From positions 11,299,183 to 11,363,182 of the forward strand of contig CM029367.1 in NCBI GenBank assembly GCA_017165825.1: a stretch of DNA of 64,000 bases. The letters are read 5' to 3'. The DNA comes from Hepsetus odoe (Eukaryota; Chordata; Actinopteri; Characiformes; Hepsetidae). The position numbers and the translations under genes are program-made. Below are positions 23,493 to 33,967 of the stretch, piece after piece; the first letter of the stretch is position 1, and every line of letters starts with the position of its first letter. The notes under the pieces were generated by a model. The model searched no databases, was not told the DNA's origin, and saw nothing but the letters and a program-made list of their open reading frames with translations.

Positions 23493-26400
23493 CCCCTCCT
23501 TGAACCGCCACCTTATCGTGGTGGAGGGGTTTGCGTGTCCCAATGATCCTGGGAGCTATGTTGTCCGGGGCTTTATGCCCCTGGTAGGGGCACCCAAGGC
23601 AAACAGGTCCTAGGTGAGGGAAGAGACAAAGAGCGGTTCAGAGGACCTCTGATGATGGACAAAAACTTTGGAAGACGTTCTCCCTCGCCCGGACGTGGGT
23701 CACCGGGGCCTCCCTCTGGAGCCAGGCCTGGAGGTGGGGCCCGCTGGCGAGCGCCTGGTGGTCGGGCCTTCACCCATGGGGCCCGGCCAGGCTTAGCCCG
23801 AAGAGGCAACGTGGGTCCCCCTTCCCATGGGCTCACCACCTGTGGGAGGGGCCAAAGAGGTTGGGTGCGTTGTGAGCTGGGCGGTGGCCGAAAACGGGGG
23901 CCTTGGCGGTCCGATCCTCAGCTGCAGAAGCTGGCTCTAGGGACGTGGAACGTCACCTCTCTGGTGGGGAAGGAGCCTGAGCTAGTGCGCGAGGTTGAGC
24001 AGTTGCAGCTAGATATAGTTGGACTCACCTCGACGCACAGCTTGGACTCTGGAACCAGTCTCCTTGAGAGGGGCTGGACTCTTTTCCACTCTGGAGTTGC
24101 CACCGGTGAGAGGCGCCGAGCAGGTGTGGGCATACTTATTGCCCCACGGCTTGGCGCCAGTACATTGGGGTTTATCCCAGTAGATGAGAGGGTGGCGGCC
24201 CTCCGCCTTCGGGTCGGGGGACGGGTCCTTAGTGTTGTCTGCGCTTATGCGCCAAACAGCATTCTGGACTACCCACCCTTTCTGGGGTCTCTGGAGGGGG
24301 CGCTAGAGAGCGTCCCTCCTGGTGACTCCATCGTTCTGCTGGGGGACTTCAATGCTCACGTGGGTAATGACAGTGACACCTGGAAGGGCGTAATTGGGAG
24401 GAATGGCCCCCCCGATCTGAACCAGAGCGGTGTTTTGTTATCGGACTTTTGTGCTCGTCACGGATTGTCCATAACGAACACCATGTTCAGGCATAAGGAT
24501 GTCCACATGTGCACCTGGCACCAGGACACCCTAGGCCGCAATTCAATGATCGACTTTGTGGTCGTGTCATCGGACTTGCGGCCCCATGTCTTGGACACTC
24601 GGGTAAAGAGAGGGGCGGAGCTGTCAACCGACCATCACCTGGTGGTGAGTTGGCTTCCTTGGTGGGGGAGGATGCCGGTCAGACCTGGTAGGCCCAAACG
24701 CATCGTGAGGGTCTGCTGGGAACGTCTGGCAGAGTCCCCTGTCAGGACAAGCTTCAACTCCCACCTCCGTCAAAGCTTTAACCATGTCCCGGGGGAGGTG
24801 GGGGACATTGAGTCTGAATGGACCTTGTTCCGCGCCTCCATTGTCAAGGCGGCTGACCGGAGCTGTGGCCGGGAGGTGGTCGGTGCCTGCCGCGGTGGCA
24901 ACCCTAGAACCCGTTGGTGGACACCAGCGGTGAGGGATGCCATCAAGCTGAAGAAGGAGTCCTACCGGGCCTTTTTGGCCAGTGGGGCTCCGGAGGCAGC
25001 TGATAGGTACCGACAGGCCAAGCGGAATGCGGCTCTGGTGGTTGCTGAGGCAAAAACTCGGGCATGGGAGGAGTTTGGAGAGGCCATGGAGAAGGATTTC
25101 CAGACGGCTTCGAGGAAATTCTGGTCCACCATCCAGCGTCTCAGGCGGGGAAAGCAGTGCACGGTCAACACAGTGTATAGTGGGGATGGTGCGCTGCTGA
25201 CCTCGACTCGGGACGTTGTGGGTCGGTGGGGGGAGTACTTTGAAGACCTCCTTAATTCCACCAACATGCCTTCCGAGGAGGAAGCAGAGCCTGGGGACAT
25301 CGGGGTGGACTCTTCCATCTCTGGGGTCGAGGTTGCCAAGGTGGTCAAAAAGCTCCTTGGTGGCAGGGCTCCGGGAGTGGATGAGATCCGCCCAGAGTTC
25401 CTCAAGGCTCTGGATGTTGTAGGACTGTCATGGCTGACACGCCTCTGCAACATCGCATGGACATCGGGGACGGTGCCTCTGGATTGGCAAACCGGGGTGG
25501 TGGTCCCCCTCTTTAAGAAAGGGGACCGGAGGGTGTGTTCCAATTATCGAGGGATCACACTTCTCAGCCTCCCGGGGAAAGTCTATTCAGGGGTCCTGGA
25601 AAGGAGGGTCCGTCGGATAGTCGAACCTCAGATCCAGGAGGAGCAATGTGGTTTTCGTCCAGGTCGCGGAACAGTGGACCAGCTCTACACCCTTAGCAGG
25701 GTCCTGGAGGGTGCATGGGAGTTTGCCCAACCAGTTTACATGTGCTTTGTGGACTTGGAGAAGGCATTCGACCGTGTCCCTCGGGGGCTCCTGTGGGGGG
25801 TACTCCGGGAGTATGGGGTATCGGATTCCCTGTTAAGGGCTGTCCGGTCCCTGTACAACCGGTGTCAGAGCTTGGTCCGCATTGCCGGCAGTAAGTCGGA
25901 CCTGTTCCCGGTGAGGGTTGGACTCCGCCAGGGCTGCCCTTTGTCACCGATCCTGTTCATAACTTTTATGGACAGGATTTCTAGGTGCAGCCAGGGCGTT
26001 GAGGGGGTCCGGTTTGGTGGGCTCAGGATTGGGTCTCTGCTTTTTGCAGATGACGTTGTCCTGTTGGCCTCATCATGCCATGACCTTCAGCACTCTCTGG
26101 ATCGGTTCGCAGCCAAGTGTGAAGCGGCTGGGATGAGAATCAGCACCTCTAAATCTGAGGCCATGGTCCTCAGTCGGAAAAGGGTGGAATGCCCTCTCAG
26201 GATTGGGAGTGAGACCTTGCCCCAAGTGGAGGAGTTTAAGTATCTTGGGATCTTGTTCACGAGTGAGGGTAAGATGGAGCGGGAGATCGACAGGCGGATT
26301 GGGGCAGCTTCTGCAGTGATGCGGGCTCTGCATCGGTCCGTCATGGTGAAGAAGGAGCTGAGCCAGAAGGCAAAGCTCTCAATTTACCAGTCGATCTACG

Positions 26401-26857
26401 TTCCCACCCTCACCTATGGTCACGAGCTGTGGGTAGTGACCGAAAGAACGAGATCGCGAATACAAGCGGCCGAAATGAGTTTCCTCCGCAGGGTGTCTGG
26501 GCTCTCCCTTAGAGATAGGGTGAGAAGCTCAGCCATCCGGGAGGGGCTCAAAGTAGAGCCGCTGCTCCTCCGCATCGAGAGGAGTCAGATTAGGTGGCTC
26601 GGGCATCTGATTAGGATGCCCCCTGGACGCCTCCCTGGTGAGGTGTTCCGGGCACGTCCCACCGGAAAGAGACCCCGGGGAAGACCCAGGACACGCTGGA
26701 GAGACTATGTCTCTCGGCTGGCCTGGGAACGCCTTGGGATCCGCCCGGAGGAGCTGGAAGAAGTGGCCGGAGAGAGGGAAGTCTGGGCATCCCTGCTGGA
26801 GCTGCTGCCCCCGCGACCCGACCTCAGATAAGCGGAAGAAAATGGATGGATGGATGG
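23493..26857 (+). mobile_element. Full-length RTE/Rex3-type non-LTR retrotransposon (LINE)
   Basis: The element is 3.37 kb and flanked by a perfect 13-bp target-site duplication, AATTGCGTTTATC, at 23480-23492 and 26858-26870. It starts with a GC-rich leader (TTGAACCGCCACC near 23503), carries one long ORF (23652-26831) and ends in AAGCGGAAGAAAATGGATGG and further ATGG units rather than poly-A. Tetranucleotide tails and a single EN-RT ORF are typical of the RTE group, and the protein strongly resembles fish Rex3-like sequences as I recall them. An intact frame and duplication point to a recent insertion. It sits in the plus orientation between mcu and micu1. Confidence 0.92.
23652..26831 (+). 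CDS. LINE ORF: endonuclease and reverse transcriptase, 1,059 aa, uninterrupted
   Basis: The product would nick target DNA and copy its own RNA there (target-primed reverse transcription). The first 90 residues are Gly, Pro and Arg rich. An exonuclease-endonuclease-phosphatase fold follows at about 93-335: GTWNVTSL (97-104), LLGDFNAHVG (229-238), IDFVVVSSDL (300-309) and the terminal STDHHLV (325-331) with the catalytic Asp-His pair. At the position where an acidic residue is expected after the second strand (DIVGLTSTHS, 121-130) there is none. I believe this is common in this lineage, but it may weaken nicking. The reverse transcriptase contains APGVDEIRPE, GFRPGRG (667-673), GLRQGCPLSP (757-766) and the catalytic FADD (798-801). 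The C-terminus is basic (RPRGRPRTRW). The start ATG is the first in frame, but the true start is uncertain. There is no stop or frameshift. GC content is much higher than in the flanks. Confidence 0.93.
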   Translation: MMDKNFGRRSPSPGRGSPGPPSGARPGGGARWRAPGGRAFTHGARPGLARRGNVGPPSHGLTTCGRGQRGWVRCELGGGRKRGPWRSDPQLQKLALGTWNVTSLVGKEPELVREVEQLQLDIVGLTSTHSLDSGTSLLERGWTLFHSGVATGERRRAGVGILIAPRLGASTLGFIPVDERVAALRLRVGGRVLSVVCAYAPNSILDYPPFLGSLEGALESVPPGDSIVLLGDFNAHVGNDSDTWKGVIGRNGPPDLNQSGVLLSDFCARHGLSITNTMFRHKDVHMCTWHQDTLGRNSMIDFVVVSSDLRPHVLDTRVKRGAELSTDHHLVVSWLPWWGRMPVRPGRPKRIVRVCWERLAESPVRTSFNSHLRQSFNHVPGEVGDIESEWTLFRASIVKAADRSCGREVVGACRGGNPRTRWWTPAVRDAIKLKKESYRAFLASGAPEAADRYRQAKRNAALVVAEAKTRAWEEFGEAMEKDFQTASRKFWSTIQRLRRGKQCTVNTVYSGDGALLTSTRDVVGRWGEYFEDLLNSTNMPSEEEAEPGDIGVDSSISGVEVAKVVKKLLGGRAPGVDEIRPEFLKALDVVGLSWLTRLCNIAWTSGTVPLDWQTGVVVPLFKKGDRRVCSNYRGITLLSLPGKVYSGVLERRVRRIVEPQIQEEQCGFRPGRGTVDQLYTLSRVLEGAWEFAQPVYMCFVDLEKAFDRVPRGLLWGVLREYGVSDSLLRAVRSLYNRCQSLVRIAGSKSDLFPVRVGLRQGCPLSPILFITFMDRISRCSQGVEGVRFGGLRIGSLLFADDVVLLASSCHDLQHSLDRFAAKCEAAGMRISTSKSEAMVLSRKRVECPLRIGSETLPQVEEFKYLGILFTSEGKMEREIDRRIGAASAVMRALHRSVMVKKELSQKAKLSIYQSIYVPTLTYGHELWVVTERTRSRIQAAEMSFLRRVSGLSLRDRVRSSAIREGLKVEPLLLRIERSQIRWLGHLIRMPPGRLPGEVFRARPTGKRPRGRPRTRWRDYVSRLAWERLGIRPEELEEVAGEREVWASLLELLPPRPDLR

Positions 26858-27048
26858 AATTGCGTTTATCAGGTGTTATATGCAAAAAAGAAGAAAAATA
26901 GAAAGGAGGCAAATATTTTTTTCCAGCACTCCAGACAATGAACCTCACCCACTATACACCACCATAACTAAGCAGATATATAATAATATAATATAATATA
27001 ATATATTACATCCCCCAGGATCAATAAAGTATCTATATATGTTTCTAA

Positions 27049-27310
27049 GCGGTGGTGGCCTAATGGTAAGGGACTAGGCCCCAGGATCGGAAGGTTATGG
27101 GTTTGAATCCCAGAATAGTAAGCTGCCCTGAGGTATCCTTGAGCAAACTAGTCTCCATCACTGCTCCACGGGTGCTTTCAAAAGCTGCCTGGTGCTGCAC
27201 GGTGTGTATGGGTGAAAAGCAGAAGTTGAATTTCATTGTGTCTCACTGTGTGTTGTGCACTCACTTGTGTTTCACTGTGTGTTTCACAATCACGAAAAAG
27301 TCACTTTCAC
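27049..27310 (+). repeat. tRNA-derived SINE (family 1), abutting the tRNA-Arg pseudogene
   Basis: The head GGTGGTGGCCTAATGG (A box) and GGGTTTGAATCCC (B box) are followed by a shared body (CCATCACTGCTCC, TGCTTTCAAAAGCTGCC) and the tail AAAAAGTCACTTTCAC. The same family recurs about a dozen times in the window. Confidence 0.85.
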
Positions 27311-27379
27311 CAGTGGTGCAATGGATAACGCGTCTGACTATGGATCAGAAGATTCTAGGTTCGACTCCTGGCTGGCCCG
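27307..27379 (+). pseudogene. tRNA-Arg-like pseudogene with altered anticodon and lost 5' acceptor strand
   Basis: From CCAG (27310-27313) onward the sequence follows vertebrate tRNA-Arg(ACG): A box TGGTGCAATGG, anticodon stem TCTGA/TCAGA intact, B box GGTTCGACTCC, T stem and 3' acceptor CTGGCCC followed by G. The anticodon positions (27340-27342) read ATG instead of ACG, a CpG-type change. The first three bases (TCA) cannot pair with the CCC at the 3' side, so the acceptor stem is broken where the upstream SINE joins. No intron and no encoded CCA. It is probably not functional, although both promoter boxes are preserved. Confidence 0.8.
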
Positions 27380-27390
27380 AGCGCAGTTCA

Positions 27391-27630
27391 GGGCAGTGGT
27401 GGTCTAGTGGTTAGGGAGCTGGCCCCAGGATCAGAAGGTCATTGGTTTGAATCTCAGATCAGTTGGTTCAGTAGGTACCCTTCCCCATTACTGCTCCTGG
27501 GCAATTTCAATAGTTTCCCTGCTGCCCATTTTTGTGTGTATGGGTTAAATGCAGAGGTGTCATTATGTTGTGGTTCACTGTAAGTTGTGCTGTGTTTCAC
27601 AATCACAAGAATAGTCATTTTTCACTTCAC

Positions 27631-27664
<34 letters not shown>
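27391..27664 (+). repeat. tRNA-derived SINE (family 1) with TATC microsatellite tail
   Basis: The head GGGCAGTGGTGGTCTAGTGG and a B box GGTTTGAATCTC lead to a body ending AATAGTCATTTTTCAC. About eight TATC units (27632-27664) follow, probably grown from the SINE's 3' end. Confidence 0.85.
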
Positions 27665-27665
<1 letters not shown>

Positions 27666-28294
27666 GAAGGATTTGTAAAACAAAAAAAAATGGGCATAAA
27701 ACCAAGCCATTAAAGCGCAAGCAGCTTTCATAACATATTTGATGTTTGAGACTCTTCTAAATTAAAGCTGAAATGAACTAAGAAATGAGAAGTCTCTTGA
27801 TGTATGAAAAATCTCTTTTTTTTTTTTTTGAAAGGAAAGCGACATTGAAGACTCACGGGAGACAAACTCTTCTACTGTAACCCTACACCCACTCTCTTTC
27901 TCTCTCCCTCTCATACACTCTCACACACATTCACTCTACCTCACCGACTTGCCCACGGGAAAAGGCCAACACAAAAGAGTGGCCAGACTCAGCCTCTTAA
28001 ACATTCCATATTGCAAATGCTTTTCAACGCCCACACCTGAAGGTCAGGCTTTAAGGAATGTGCCAAAGTCCAGTTCCAAACAGCAGGTCCAGTAAGAGCT
28101 GCACCTGACGGGTGTGGTTAGCCAACAATGAATGCAGCAGATATACCTGACCCAGCTCACATGAAATATTCATTGAGACTGAAAGGCACACAAAAGGAAG
28201 AAAGGCTTCATTTATTTTTCCTGCCTCCATGTCTGCTAATTAGATGATCCACTGCATTTACTGCACACCTAGTCTAGCTAGTCACCCACTAAGT

Positions 28295-28300
<6 letters not shown>

Positions 28301-28337
<37 letters not shown>
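28301..28337 (+). repeat. CA microsatellite
   Basis: About 18 CA units followed by imperfect CA-rich sequence, in the intergenic region. Confidence 0.9.
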
Positions 28338-28340
<3 letters not shown>

Positions 28341-28476
28341 GCACACGCACACACACTCACACTCAAGCATTTCCCTAAGCATGAACAAACAGTTGTGAAA
28401 CAGGAGTCCTAAAACCTCACTAGTTTATCTTTTACTTTCATTTTTTGGTAATAATATTAGGTACAGCAACCACATA

Positions 28477-28959
28477 CAGTACTGTGCAAAAGTTTTAGGC
28501 AGGTGTGGAAAAATAGCTGTAAACAAAGAATGCTTTCAGAAATGGAAGTGTCAATCATTTACTTTCATCAATCAACAAAATGCAGTGAATGAACAAAAGA
28601 GAAATCTAAATCAAATCAATATTTGGTGTGACCACCCTTTGCCTTCAAAACAGCATCAGTTCTTCTAGGTACACTCAGAACGAACCACAGAAGTAGGCTT
28701 CCTCACATCCTCCTGTCTCTTCATGTAATCCAGACACACTGGATGATGTTGAGATCAGGGCTCTGTGGGGGCCAGAAGAACTGATGCTGGTTTGAAGGCA
28801 AAAGGTAGTAACGGCAAATATTGATTTGATTTAGATTTTTCTTTTGTTCGCTCACTTTGCATTTTGTAAATTGATAAAAATGAACAATCATTATTTATAT
28901 TTCTGAAAGCATTCTTTGTTTACAGCATTTTTTCCACACCTTTTTTTTGCACAGTACTG
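28477..28959 (-). mobile_element. Fold-back Tc1 derivative, copy A
   Basis: The copy is 483 bp between TA dinucleotides, with ends CAGTACTGTGCAAAAGTTTT and a mirrored CACAGTACTG. The arms are inverted copies of each other for roughly 200 bp: AATATTTGGTGTGACCACCC-type sequence at the left recurs inverted at about 28800-28830. The small centre contains a scrap of transposase C-terminal coding (antisense). Confidence 0.75.
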
Positions 28960-29044
28960 TATATGTGCACTTTGTAAGTTTACAGTGACTGACTGTAGCC
29001 CATCCACTGTCCTTCACCTTTATCTCATTTATCATTTATATGGG

Positions 29045-29190
29045 GTAATGGTGGTCTAGTGGTAGGATACTTGCCTCTGGACCAATGGCTCAAGAGGTCC
29101 CAGGTTTGAATCCCACCTCTGGCAAGACCCTTAACGCTGAGTTGCTCCAGGGGGACTGTGCTGTAAATGTAAATGTAATGTAAAATGTAT
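29045..29190 (+). repeat. Second SINE family, plus-strand copy
   Basis: The head is GTAATGGTGGTCTAGTGGTA with B box GGTTTGAATCCC, then TGAGTTGCTCCAGGGGGACT and a tail of TGTAAATGTAAATGTAATG. Confidence 0.8.
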
Positions 29191-30899
29191 CAGTAGAAAG
29201 GAACCACCATAAAACGTGTAATAAGGAAATATTATCCCCATTTTACAAAGCCTTCCTACATTTGGCCATTTCTTACTGGGGGCACACCCGATGCCATATT
29301 TGTTTCCTGTATTAGCTCAAATGAATTGTATTAAATGAGCTCAAGAAGGGCAGAAGGATCGGGGGAACATGAGTGTTTCTTTTATATAGTTAAACATGAA
29401 ATTACTAGCTGGCTAATTAGCAAGATCAAGGCTATTTGATGAATAGCAACCAAAAACACAGGTCATGCACTGTCCAAAAGCAAAACTTCCAGGCCAAAAA
29501 GCAGTTATTCTATTTGTAACTTATTTGTAGTACGTTTTATCAAGGTTATGTTCAAAGTTCTCTCCCTCTCACTCAATTTTCTTACCCACTTGTCCTGATT
29601 AGGGACATCTATTCCAGCTCTCACAGGGCAAAAGGGAGGAAAACACCCAGGACAGGTCACCACACAACTCTTCTTTAAAGACTGTCATGAATCGATGGCT
29701 GATTGACTTTTATCTGTTTGGAATCAAAAACAAAGGCTTTTAGGATATATGCTGGGCGCATGCATGGTGTCAGAGTCTAGATGAGATAAGCAGCCACATG
29801 AACCTGCACATTACATGGTGGTTCTGGTAACCTGAGACCATATTTTACAATCATGTAGATACAAAACACACACACATGGACAAACACAAATTCTTATCCA
29901 CTTTATTTTTTGGAGCATTGTTCTTAAAGCCAGCTAAACCAGTGTGCTGCTTCGCTGTCTTTCTGCCGCCTAGTTTTACTGCCCTTTCATCTCTAAGGGC
30001 TTGTTGCTGTTTACGAAGTGTTTTAGGACTGTCATTATAGTGCAAGACAAGCACTCTGCAAACAAACCAGTTCCAGTGCTCAGCAACAGGCCCTTGGGTG
30101 GATTACTTACACCACCCATAATGGCAATGTCACTTAGCAATAACAGCTCTGTGAAACATCTTTTAATCAGCTGTCAGTGATCAGCTACGACAATAAACCA
30201 GAAGAAGAGCTAATTAGTTCTTTTCATGCAAAGCCAGGGGCCTCTCAAGACCATCTTTTTTTTTTTTTTTTTTTTTTGTTAACCATAAATGTTCCAAAAA
30301 TGCAGTAGAAACAGTAGAATTGTTACCTCTCCCATATTACTTCTTACAGGGTTGTGTTACACTGATATAAATGTATAGATCTGTGTAAACCAAGATATAG
30401 CGATGCTGCAATCTAACCCATCTGGGAAATGAAATAGGAAAGGTGGAGTGGCAAGCATGCCCACAGTCAGCACTGCCATCCAGGTCAAGCTGCGGGCATG
30501 TGGAGCTGAATGAATCCATCCCGATGATGGCAAATTTGTGAGCAAATCATTTCAGAAGCAGAGGCTCTATGCTAAATTGAAGGCATTAATGAGGTTGCTG
30601 TTCTGAGCTGCAGACTACTCATAGAGGCCTCCCATTACCTGCAGTGGTAAGGGAGATTGAGAGCACTCAGAGATTTGATAGATTTATAGATTTCGTGGAG
30701 CTTGCCATCACTGAGCAATAACAGTGGACAGGTTCTATGAATATAATCTAACAGACTAAAGTCTCTCATCTAGTCTTTTATGATTGAAAGTTTATAGTGG
30801 TTAGGTGCAGGTATTACAGTGAGAGGAACTGAGTGGGAGGAAAGTAAGGGGAAATGAGTATTCACACACTTTTGCTTTTGTTATTTAACATATGTAACC

Positions 30900-30975
30900 T
30901 TCTGGTCCAAGACTCCAGCCCATGACCTTCCGATCATAGGGACTGAATAACAACTAGGCCACCACTGGTTCTATG
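30900..30975 (-). repeat. SINE (family 1) head fragment
   Basis: The text CCCATGACCTTCCGATCATA and CAACTAGGCCACCACTGG is the reverse of the tRNA-like head. Confidence 0.6.
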
Positions 30976-31182
30976 GTAGTTCCTAGTACCTAGTAACATA
31001 TAAAAAGTATTAGTAACCTACATTTAAAAAAACTAAGATCAAATGAGAAAATGCATACAATTTTGCACTTAGTCCAGACACAGTTCACCCACAACATGTT
31101 TAGAAACCAAAATGTGCCTCTTTAGTTCAACATTAAAGGCTGACATGGCTGCCAAACACAGAAGTCATCACTCCCCTAACCC

Positions 31183-31425
31183 GGGCAGCGTTGGCTTAGT
31201 GGTTAGGGATTTTCCCCTGGATTGGAAGATTGTGGGTTCGATTCCCTCACCAGTAGGTTGCCCTGAGGTACCCTTGAGAAAGATACCGTCACTGCTCCCC
31301 GGGCGCTTTCAATAGCTGGCCTCTACTGCACGTGTGTCTATAGGTGAAACGCAGAGGTTGAATTTCATTATGTTGTGTTGTGCTGTGCTGCGATTCACAA
31401 TAACAAGGGTAGTCACTTTCACTTT
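31183..31425 (+). repeat. tRNA-derived SINE (family 1)
   Basis: A complete head-to-tail copy. The B box is GGTTCGATTCCCTC, a variant shared with the copy at 36994. The body has CCGGGCGCTTTCAATAGC and the tail is GTAGTCACTTTCACTTT. Confidence 0.85.
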
Positions 31426-31692
31426 GAAAACACATCATCAAAACCTGTTCAAAGCACCCAGCTCTTAGGTAAGGTGGTGCAGATTTGTTGATATGGCTTA
31501 GGACAGTAAGCTTCACATAGTCATTTGAGACCACACCACAGTGCCGATAGGTCCTTTGCATCTATGACACTTAATTGCCACAGAACCTGTTGTTTAAAAT
31601 GGTTGCCTCCTGCATTTGACTACACAGTGAACAAGTTTGTCATTTTTATAGTTCACTGTCATTCTGGTACCATGTTATTAAATCTATGCCAC

Positions 31693-31909
31693 CGTAATAA
31701 TAATAATAATCCTTTATTTATAATCCCACGAATGGGAAATTCACTCTCTGCATTTCACCCATACGCAGCAGTGGGCTGCTATTGAAAGCGCCCGGGGAGC
31801 AGTGATGGGGACGGTACCTTGCTCAAGGGTACCTCAGGGCAACCTACTGGGAAGGGGTTCGAACCCCCAATCCTCTGATCATGTGGCTGACGCCCTAACC
31901 ACTAGGCCA
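31693..31909 (-). repeat. tRNA-derived SINE (family 1 head) with an ATT-repeat tail
   Basis: On the minus strand, the head TGGCCTAGTGGTTAGGG and B box GGGTTCGAACCCC lead to the usual body. It then ends in TCGTGGGATTATAAATAAAG and ATT units instead of the CACTTT tail. Confidence 0.82.
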
Positions 31910-32199
31910 AATTGAGACCTGGATATGGTTTGAGTGGGCTGAGAGATGTTTTGGGGATGTATTCCTGGGCAAGGTTTTGGTCATACTGACCTTTTGCATC
32001 ATTATCATTTTCTCCCACGCTTAAAAAGAAAGCAACTAAAAAAACTACTGAAGCAAAATCTGGACTTCTAACATGCATTCACTCATCTGTGGAGACGTTT
32101 TTTTTTTAGATTTTTGGGTGAAACGTGTACAGCAGGGCTACTTCAGGAATGGAATTGGGAATCACTATCTCTAGATAATTAAATGCAGCTTCCTGATCG

Positions 32200-32425
32200 T
32201 ACTGTGGCACAATGGGTAGTGCTCACAGCAAAAAGGTCCTGGGTTCAATTCCCAGGCAGGGCAGAGTTTGCACGTTCTCCCCGTTGTCTGTGTGTGTTTC
32301 CTCTCACCGTGCAAAGACATGCACATCAGATGGATCAGTGTATGAGTGTGTGTGTCTGCCCTGCGATGGACTGGTGACCTGCCCAGGGTGTTTCCCTCTG
32401 AGAACTGGGATAGAATGGGTAAGCT
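32200..32425 (+). repeat. V-SINE/DANA-like SINE
   Basis: The head TGTGGCACAATGGGTAGTGC with B box GGGTTCAATTCCC is followed by GAGTTTGCACGTTCTCCCCG and a LINE-like tail CCTGCGATGGACTGGTGACC. The combination resembles DANA-type fish SINEs. Confidence 0.7.
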
Positions 32426-33419
32426 GACGCTTTGGATGGTTTGTGGTTTGTAACTTAATGTGTCTCATAAACATCTTGCTGAGAATTTGCTGGATTCACA
32501 TTAAGAGTGTGTTATATTACCCTACAACATTATACCCCTTTTTTCAAGACTCATTCATCTACACATAATGATAAACACATATGGAGAGATGGTAATTAAT
32601 TGAAATCTCCTGGGCTGGTCTAAACACACTGTACTAATGTGAACACCTTTTGGTTCACTTCATGCTTTCTGAACCTGAAACGTAGAAGCCTATGGCCAGT
32701 GAAAATTCATTAAGAGCAGTTTGACTGCTGCACTAATGAACATGCTGAGATCATGCTGAAGACTGAACACGTTTAGGGGACTACAAGCAGCAGTGTGTTA
32801 GGCATGGCCCAGTTAACACAACATGTTTGTCACAAGTGAAGTACACATTTCTATAAATGCTCCAACATATGCTCTAAAGCTCTTTTATAAAGCATGCATA
32901 GATACCAAGACCAGACATGGTATAATATAATATACCACACTTACAGACACAATAATTTTCTTCTTGTTAATTTACTCATATGGCAGTGAAGTCTTTTCTT
33001 TGAATTTAATCAATAAAAGTTTCAAAACTATAGTGAATGCCCAGATATCACAGTGGTGTCACTAGTTGTGTGTGTATGACAGGTATACACTGTAATCTCA
33101 CCTCTGAGGATACTACTTATATACAGTATGGACACCTATACATGTCCAAGGAAATGTCTGTTTGTATTGTTTTAGACTTTGATTTGACCATTCTGGAACA
33201 TTTTTACATTGTGGAAGTTGAAAAAGGCCCCTGTTGAAAAAGGCCACTGTGTTTAGAGAGCACCTTAGCTGTGAAGGGGTGTATTTTACCTGAAAAATGC
33301 TTGATTAGATGGTACATAGCAAAGAAACTTCCAAATGAAGGCCAGGAAATGAGGGTTCCAAGTGGATCATTGACCATAGCATCTCACTGGCTCTGCTGAA
33401 AGTCAACATTGTGAATTGT

Positions 33420-33603
33420 TGACACAGCACACAGTGAGGCACCATGAAATTCAACCTCTCCTTTTTACTCATACACAACTTGAGCACCCAGGGAGCAGTA
33501 ATGGGGACGGTACCATGCCCAAGGCAACCTACAGGTCTGGGATTTGAACCCATGACCTTCCAATCCTGGGGCCTAGTCTCTAATCACTAGGCGACCGCTG
33601 CCC
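33420..33603 (-). repeat. tRNA-derived SINE (family 1), 3' shortened
   Basis: The minus-strand head is AGGGCAGCGGTCGCCTAGTG with B box ATGGGTTCAAATCCC. The body is internally shortened and the tail is partial. Confidence 0.78.
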
Positions 33604-33825
33604 TCTGTTGTCTTGCCTTCTTCCCACAATTCATCTTGGCGAAATCGTTTCCCAGGTGAGCTACACACATCTATTTAACACATTTGATTATCTATAAAGA
33701 GATAATCAAAGTTACACATTTTGTAATGTTGCACATTAGGGCTTGGCTGGGTGGTTTTAACTGTATTGCTGATTTGTGTATATTTAAAATGAATGATCAG
33801 AATATTTATTTATTAAACATACAGT

Positions 33826-33959
33826 CCCTGCGATGGGCTGGCGACCTGTCCAGGGTGTGTCCCCCGTCCTTCGCCCTGTGTGAGCTAGGATGGACTCCAG
33901 CACTCCCCCGTGACTCCGCTTGGTACAAGCGGCAGAAAATGACTGACTGACTGACTGAC
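33826..33959 (+). mobile_element. 5'-truncated LINE tail with its own target-site duplication
   Basis: The 134-bp segment begins CCCTGCGATGGGCTGG and ends ACAAGCGGCAGAAAATGACT and further GACT units. TAAACATACAGT is duplicated at 33814-33825 and 33960-33971, so this is a separate insertion that struck the left edge of the fold-back element at 33968. The tail matches the one carried by the composite SINE at 63055-63300. Confidence 0.8.
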
Positions 33960-33967
33960 TAAACATA

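Noticed and set aside
24962..25543. Long minus-strand frame opposite the LINE ORF
   Set aside because: A shadow of the GC-rich reverse transcriptase ORF with no domain of its own.
27307..27379. Functional tRNA gene reading ATG anticodon
   Set aside because: The 5' acceptor strand is lost and joins a SINE, so the acceptor stem cannot close. It is better called a pseudogene.
27632..27664. CRISPR-like or regulatory tandem array
   Set aside because: Simple TATC microsatellite. No spaced direct repeats of CRISPR type occur anywhere in the window.
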